Assembly (NCBI GenBank): GCA_037367405.1
Contig: JAZKJV010002609.1
Location: 590,001 to 654,000 of the forward strand
Reading direction: 5' to 3'
DNA length: 64,000 nt
Source of the DNA: Ottelia alismoides
Lineage: Eukaryota > Streptophyta > Magnoliopsida > Alismatales > Hydrocharitaceae
Of the stretch, positions 57,766 through 64,000 are shown in pieces. The position numbers and the translations under genes are program-made. How positions within the stretch are numbered: the first letter of the stretch is position 1; each line of letters starts with the position of its first letter. Under the pieces are notes generated by a model. That model searched no databases. It worked only from the letters and a program-made list of their open reading frames with translations, and was not told the origin of the DNA.

Positions 57766-59275
57766 TAACAAAAATCGACTCGTCAGGGAAGGAGTCTCGA
57801 ATCGGTGAAACCTCGGAAGTATTAAGATCTTCGAGACGAGACAGATGATCGGCCACTACGCTCTTCTTTCCAGGTTTATCACGGATATCCAAATCAAACT
57901 CCTGCATAAGTAAAATCCACCGAAGAAGACGCGCCTTCGCGTCCTTCTTCTCCATCAAGTATCGTAGTGCCATATGGTCTGTGAACACAGTTACCTTGGA
58001 TCCGATCAAGTGGGATCTGAATTTGTCCAAGGCAAACACTACCGCAAGCATTTCTTTTTCTGTAACTATATAGTTACGCTGAGCAGAATCAAGCACTTTG
58101 CTTGCGTAGTGAATTGCAAACGGGACGCCATCTCTTCTTTGTCCCAATACAGCCCCAACAGCATAATCTGAGGCGTCCGTCATGATCTCAAAAGGTAGAG
58201 ACCAATCTGGGGCTTGTAAGATGGGTGCGTCCATGATCATTCCTTGTAGAAGCTTAAAGGCCTCAAGACATTTGTGATCTACAATAAACTCCGTGTCTTT
58301 GCCTAAAAGCTCAGTTAGCGGTCGGGCAATCTTAGAAAAATTCTTGATAAATCTTCGATAAAATCCGACATGCCCGAGGAACGACCGCAACTGCTTTACG
58401 TTGGTTGGTGGCTGGAGTCGTCTGATCACGTCCACCTTGGCAGGGTCAACCTCCATTCCTCTCTTGGAGATGACATGCCCCAACACTATGCCCTCCGTCA
58501 CCATGAAGTGACTTTTCTCCCAGGAGAGCGCCAGATTGACCTCACAACATCTCTTGAGGACTTGGTCCAGATTCCTAAGACAGGAATCAAAAGAGTCGCC
58601 GTGGACCGAGAAGTCATCCATGAAGACTTCTAGGAATTCGCCGACCATTTTGGCGAATACAGCAATCATGCACCTTTGAAAAGTACCTGGAGCATTGCAT
58701 AGCCCAAAAGGCATGCGCCTGAAAGCATAGGTACCAAAGGGGCATGTGAACGTGGTCTTTTCCTGGTCCTCCGGAGCTATGGCTACTTGATTGTAGCCCG
58801 AGAACCCATCAAGGAAGCAGAAGAATTCTTTCCTCGCTAATCTTTCTAGGATCTGATCAATGAACGGTAGGGGGAAATGATCCTTCTTCGTCGCGGCATT
58901 CAGGCGTCTGTAATCCACACAGACGCGCCACGACGTGGGTACTCTCGTCACGATCTCTTCTCCGTCCTCGTTGGTGGTCGTCTGAATTCCCGACTTTTTC
59001 GGGACAACATGGATTGGGGCCACCCACTTAGAGTCGTAGATTGGGTAAATAAAACCCGCGTCACACCATTTTTCTATCTCTTTCTTCACAACCTCTCGTA
59101 AATTTGGATTCAACCGGCGTTGGAATTCACGAGAGGGTTTGGCTTCGTTCTCCAAGTATATGTGGTGCGAACACAGAGCGGGATTTATCCCGTGGAGATC
59201 GGAAATGCTCCAGCCTATTGCCTTGCGGTTCTTCTCCAGGATCTCTAGCAAGCGAGATTCCTGCTCCTCGGTCAA
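57761..59275 (-). pseudogene. Outer pol: RT and RNase H
   Basis: These are reverse transcriptase and RNase H, which copy the element RNA and remove the template. Counting from the Met at 59275: RT has [12 protein letters not shown] at 115-126, CFLDGFSG with catalytic D156, [21 protein letters not shown], and FMDD at 218-221. RNase H has D367 (TDASD), E406 (TEKE), D433 (FTDH) and D476 (ADHLSR). All catalytic residues are kept. The frame is not truly initiated here: the preceding codon is a TAA (59276-59278) where the inner copy has Arg (SSRLNLDQ). After IFVID it runs into the inserted LTR, which supplies a stop; the natural continuation is at 10747. Confidence 0.93.
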
Positions 59276-60196
59276 TTACGAACTAACAATGACCGGAAAT
59301 TTCTTGTCTTGGCCCGCAAGGAAGGCATACTTCAGGGTTGTGGGTAAAGGTTTGAGCTCAGGAATAGTGTGATCATCTAGAAAGTCTGGCTCAATCTGAT
59401 CTGGTTCGGTGTTGGAAGTGGCTGGATCATGTTCTGTAGCAGCTGCCACCAAACTTGGCTCTGGAGTCGGATCGTCAAAGGTCTCCATGCAATCGGCAAA
59501 CGCCTCGTCTGACTCGTCATCCTCATCTTCCGATTGTCCTAAGGATGTAAGGACTGACAGGCCCAACTGGGCCTCTATGTCATCGAAGATGTAGGGCGAT
59601 GCAGGCTCAGAGCTGTACTCGTTCCTGAGGATCTCGCAGACTGACTCATGCACTGGATCATCTTCAAAGGAGATGGACACATCGGTGCTGGCTGGGTTCT
59701 GTCTCCATGGCCCAACTACATCTACATGCTCACAGTCTGTTCCGGTAGAAGAGTACTCGGTGCTGGATTCGGAGTCCGGTCTCTGCCATCTTGTCTGCTT
59801 CATCACAAGTTCCTCATCTCCGCCTGGAGTTTGGAACTGAATTTTCCCATTCTTATAATCAAATAAGGCCCCTGCTGTTCTGAGTAAGGGCCTACCTAAG
59901 ATGATCTGGGAATCTCTCCAATTACGAGGGGTTTCCATATCCAGGACAGTGAAGTCCACCATATATTCTTGCCCCTCGACTTTGATCACAATGTTCCTTA
60001 ACTCTCCTTGGGACCTCTTAGTAGATTTGTCAGCAAACTGCAGAATAGCTCTAGATTTCCTAAGAGGTCCGAGATTGAGCCGCTCATAGAGGGCTGTGGG
60101 CATCAAGTTGATCGAGGAACCATTGTCCAGGAGAGTGCATGCAAACGCGATGTCATCAACATGATTCACTACATAGTGTGCACCCATGTCTCTTCA
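59276..60196 (-). pseudogene. Outer pol: protease region
   Basis: Retroviral-type aspartic protease that would mature the polyprotein. LLDNGSS (the inner copy has LLDSGSS) holds the catalytic Asp near residue 17 of this segment. It is followed by LQFADKSTKRSQGEL and LGRPLLRTAGALFDY. A long acidic, poorly conserved linker runs to the ELKPLPTTLKYAFLAG motif that precedes RT. It is bounded by in-frame TGA (60194-60196) upstream and TAA (59276-59278) downstream, both absent in the inner copy. Confidence 0.88.
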
Positions 60197-62839
60197 TTTC
60201 CGAGGAAACGAGTTCTTTATTGCACAAGTCGTGGCTACTGATAGAACGTGTTTCTCAACACGGCTTTTGGTCTTCCTGCTAACCCTAGTAGGTGTGCATC
60301 TCACCTTAAGGTATTTTTGGAACGCAGGGGTCATTTCCACGAACTTGTCAAAAGGGATTGTGACCTTGATGTGTTGATCGCAAAATTCAGCCATCTCAGG
60401 GTCCTCTTTTTGGATTTTTTTGATTTTCTTCTTTCCACCCTTGAGAGCTTGGGGGAAAGGGATTATTAACTCAGGTTCTGGAACTGAAATATTCTCATTG
60501 ATTTCTGGAACTGAGTTTTTGACACGACTCTGACTCGGACTCTGATACAGACTCGGACTTGGACTCTGACCGAAAAGAAAATGCTGGGGCGAGACCGGTG
60601 ATGCTTCTTCCGCTTCTTCTGGACGATCCTCCTCAGATGGAGGTGCGGGCTCATCGGCGTCGTCTGACTCTGGATGGATGCAGGAATGCTGCTTTGAGGA
60701 CTCAGATGTCCTCTTCTTCTGCTGGCGGTGGCGGTGGTGATGCTCCTCCTCTTCTTCCTCCGAATTCTCCTCAGGTAGAGTTTCAGAGGTTCCTTCTTTT
60801 TGCGCCCATGCCCGATCAGGTATGGTCCCGGTCCTTCCGCTCCTGAGGGACATATGGTTAACATTATCGTACAAAAGGATCTCATGTTCAGATAAATAAT
60901 TATCTGAATAGTATACCTGATCTCTGGGTCGGTTCTGGCCCTGGTGTACGCTGTTTGGGTTGGCCTGAACCTGTGCGGGAATTGGAGTCCTTGGCGCCAT
61001 TTGTTGGTCCTGAACACGAGAGACCCGATTGATGTCGGTCCTCATGTCCAGGTAGTCATTCTGCATCTGCTGGACCCTATCAGACAGGGTCTGGATCGCC
61101 AAGGTGAGGGACTCCAATTCGGTGGGCTGGGCTGGCTGCTGAGTGGATGCGGTCCTGTACTGGCCCTGCTGGCTGTGCCGATACTGCTGCTGATGGGACG
61201 GTGCTGGCCCCTGCTGGTAGGTGCGCTGTTGTGGCTGGTACCCATGTTCTGGCCTGGACTGGTATCGCGGGACTGTGATGGGCCTGGTCTCTTGGTAGAC
61301 TGGGGTTGGGCGGTGTGCCTGATCCTTCCCCATCTCGATTTGCCGGACTAGCGGGTCACGGCTATACCAAAGCCTGTTGATTTCGTATACAGGCGGAGGC
61401 TCCTCGTATTCCGTCTCCACTGGTGGGGGTGCATGATGGTTCTGCTGGGTATAAGTCTGATCCCAGCTGCTCTGAGACCCCGATGCCTGTTCCTGTACAA
61501 GATGGACTTGATGTACAGGTATAGGTGGTGCAGAAGGGGTGGGTAGCTTGATCTTGGCTACCTTTTCAGAGAGTTCCTCCACTTTCTTGGGAAGGCTCGA
61601 AAGAGACTCCATCTCCGCGACTCTCTTGTGGATCTGCTCGACCATGGTAAGCTTGTCGGCAATCATCCCCATGCTGGGGATGAGGTCCTCAGTCAGATCT
61701 GCAACAGTCCTTCTAGTTGTCTCATTGGATAAGATCGAAGGAGACAACTGATAGGCCCTTGTGGCCTGTGACCTGCCGGTTTCTGCCATCTGCTCTAGGA
61801 TTTTCCACTCGGCGTGCTCGTTCTTGTTCAGATAGCTTTCTCCACAGGCGGCGCTGACTAACCCCTGCATCTCTGGGGTTAGACCGCAGAACAAGGTCTG
61901 GACTAAGATCGCCTTAGAAATGCTGTGGCATGGGCATTTCTGTACTAAGTCATTGAACCTGTCCCAAGCCTCATGGAACGGTTCGCTGGGTCCTTGGGCG
62001 AAGCTGGCAATCTTCGTTCGCATCTGATTGGTTCTACTGAGAGGGTAGAACTTCTTCAAGAAGAGGTCCTTGAACTGCATCCAGGTAGTACATACCACCC
62101 CTAGGTTTTTCAGCCAATGGGCAGCCTTATCTCCTAAGGCAAACGGGGTGGCCTTCAGCCGGATATAATCTTGGCCAACATTGGGATGGCTAAGATTATT
62201 GCATACTAGTTCGAAGTCACGGAGGAAGCTGTAAGGCTCTTCACTGAGGTTTCCGTTAAACTTTGGCAGCAAGCTAAGGAAGTGGGGCTTCAGCTCGAAT
62301 GCCTGGTCGGGAACTGCAGGTGCTAGCCAATTTTAGATCTCGTTCTCCGCCGGGTTGTAGGTATCGACCATTGGTCGGTCGATCCCCTCAGCTACTATTA
62401 TCTGTCCCATCCGTGCCGTGAGATCAGCATTTTTCTGTTCGGCTTCGGCAAGGCGTCTAAGAATCTGTCGCATCTGGTCCTCATCGGGCGGCATCCTTGG
62501 CGGCATTTCTCCCTCTAGTTTTGGGGATTGGAAAATAAGATCGGTGTTAGAGGGTGAATCAAGGAAGGGATTACCGAGGCAATGGTCTTCCTCGGTAATC
62601 TCGGAGGAGATAAAAGGGTTGGTTTGAGAGTAACCACCCTGAGCATGGGGGAACCAGGAATCAAGAGGGTCATGAGTCCTGGGTGGTCCAAGGTGCACTC
62701 GGACCGAGAAAGACGAGTTACTTGGGGGACTCGTAGGGAGATCAGTGAATAGTGCGTCAAGATCTCCCCAATCACTCATCTTGATGAAGCGAGAAGAAGA
62801 TAGGATTTTACTCCTACCTGAAGCAAGCAACAAGAACAA
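60197..62839 (-). pseudogene. Outer gag
   Basis: Capsid polyprotein. The frame opens at or before 62839; a Met at 62779 (MSDWGDLDALFTDLP) is a plausible start. An in-frame TAA at 62333-62335 (after AENEI) cuts it before the capsid domain. That domain follows in the 62272 frame: LPKFNGNLSEEPY, LKATPFALGDKAAHWL, KKFYPLSRTNQMRTKI, HEAWDRFNDL and CPCHSISKAILVQ. A heptad-like helix (about residues 200-250) and a Gln/Tyr/Pro-rich stretch come next. An acidic and basic linker with EEEEEEHHHRH leads to the pre-protease motif IPFDKFVEMTPAFQKYLK. I see no CCHC knuckle. Gag and protease are in the same frame, as in typical Athila elements. Confidence 0.9.
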
Positions 62840-64000
62840 TCCAAGACCCCGGGTTCACACTCAACACAGTGAAGGACTCAGAGTTGAGTCCAATTTATCT
62901 TGTAGTTTTTAAGTGTGATACTCAAGCAAATATAGCAAGGATTACGCGGCCTAGAGGGAAGTCGGCTCAGAGCCAGATGCGTCTTCCCTGTTTATCCTGT
63001 CGTCTAAGATACCGTCGTTCCTTCCTTTCTTCGCTCCTATCCCAAGCCAATGGATTCAGTGACCACGCCCCTATCTACCTGCAAGCAGGCGGAGGCTGAC
63101 AAGGCCGGAACTTCACCCCGGGGGGTTACTGGCAGCTTGTCGCGAAGTACCGCAATTTCGCCCCTATCTACTTGAGACATGCGGAGGCTACTTGGTACTA
63201 GTCATAGAATCTGAAATTATTCAACTTGTGATATTTGCTAGGATTAGTTAGAACGTGATATGGAAGACGGGGATTTGGGCTCTACCTTAGGGTGTTTACA
63301 CACACTCAGGTACCCTCACTCAGCCTGAATACAAGGTCGGGGATTAATCTCCCGCAAATAATTTTCAGATTTTATATTTTTTTGGTCAATACTGTTAACA
63401 GTCCCGATTTTAAGTTAAGTTATCACTTTAATTAATCCATCACAAAGCACGCCTATCGGACAGTCCCAATTTCCTTTTTAATTTAAGTGAGAAAATCAGA
63501 GGGGGAAATCGAGAAAAGCCGATGCAAGTTGAAATCGATGATGCGTATGCTAAGTAGAGAGTACTTACAGTGATCCCTTCGCTTTGTGATGCAGGATGCA
63601 ATACAGAATTGAAAACTTTATTCTACATGCAAATGCAAGCGATGAAAAACCGCTCCTAGACAGGCAGTTCTATTAGCGTGAAGAACAGTTTAATTTTGAC
63701 TAAGTCCTGCGGTCTAGGTGCGTCTTTTATGTGTAATGTGTGGTCCTATTGATTACGAGCACAAACAATTCCTAGAGTGACTCGAGGAGCCGCTAGTGCA
63801 AGCTAAATTACAATCACCCACACAGCACACAGGACACAGTTTCCACTATCTATACACGCGCGAGATCCCAAATGGGAACCGCTGGAAATAATGCAAAATA
63901 AAATAAAAAATACAATGCCTCTCTTTCTCTCAACACAATTTAAATGCTAAGTCCTCGAAGCGTCGCCGACTCCTCGCGGTCCTCGCATAAAAATTAAATG
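62840..64000 (-). other. Leader of the outer element (partial)
   Basis: The leader between PBS and gag, running off the window. It shares short words with the inner leader, for example TCAGAGGG-GA-ATCG-GAAAAGCC near 63500 and a CTCGCAT end near 63980. No gene is present. By comparison with the inner copy the PBS should lie about 100-250 bp beyond the window. Confidence 0.6.

Larger units (their letters stand above)
57761..64000 (-). mobile_element. Outer Athila-type element, 5' half (leader, gag, protease, RT, RNase H)
   Basis: Minus strand, from right: leader, gag, protease, RT and RNase H, cut at the insertion point. Gag through RNase H is in one continuous reading frame over 5 kb, interrupted only by three stop codons (62333, 60194, 59276). 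It is clearly diverged from the inner element in sequence but has the same domain order. The PBS and 5' LTR are expected just beyond 64000. Confidence 0.85.

Noticed and set aside
60559..61351. Plus-strand frames opposite outer gag
   Set aside because: Antisense shadows of the outer gag pseudogene.

Overview
The window is plant nuclear repeat DNA. It holds no host gene, tRNA or rRNA that I can support. All recognisable proteins belong to Ty3/gypsy LTR retrotransposons of the Athila type: very long LTRs (3.5-3.9 kb), a primer-binding site matching the 3' end of plant tRNA-Asp, Athila-like Gag, and protease-RT-RNase H-integrase in that order. A flowering-plant host is likely; the sequence does not let me name a species.

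Layout from left to right: (1) 1-415 unassigned sequence, then an 888-bp-period tandem satellite to 4068. (2) An old minus-strand 'outer' Athila element: 3' LTR 4069-7589, polypurine tract, 3' non-coding region, and the end of pol to 10752. The rest of this element (pol, gag, leader) lies at 57761-64000, and its 5' LTR should start just beyond the window. (3) The outer pol is interrupted by 47,008 bp (10753-57760). This insert starts TGATGA, ends TCATCA, is flanked by the direct repeat GTCGA, and splits one codon series cleanly. (4) Inside it, in order: a diverged plus-strand LTR (10753-14592); the internal region of an autonomous minus-strand element with gag and pol (14593-26063); filler DNA; a non-autonomous plus-strand element (LTR 26193-30012, internal 30013-37356, LTR 37357-41265); a minus-strand gag 5' fragment with leader and PBS (41281-44164); a complete minus-strand LTR (44167-48086); a second patch of filler; the 3' part of a second non-autonomous copy (48988-54060); and its plus-strand LTR (54061-57760).

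The two inner element types share LTR, PBS and polypurine tract, so the gag-pol-less type was presumably mobilised by the coding type. None of the coding copies is intact now: each carries in-frame stops, frameshifts or truncation.

The most unusual content is in the non-autonomous element. Where gag-pol should be, it carries a long array of stem-loops (about 31.5-34.8 kb, repeated at 49.0-51.4 kb) built from a few hairpin classes. Within a class the loop is almost invariant, but the two stem arms change together. Downstream comes a second array of 4-5 hairpins, each ending in a copy of the element's own polypurine core (AAGTATAGGGGG). That second array is also present in both coding elements, including the strongly diverged outer one.
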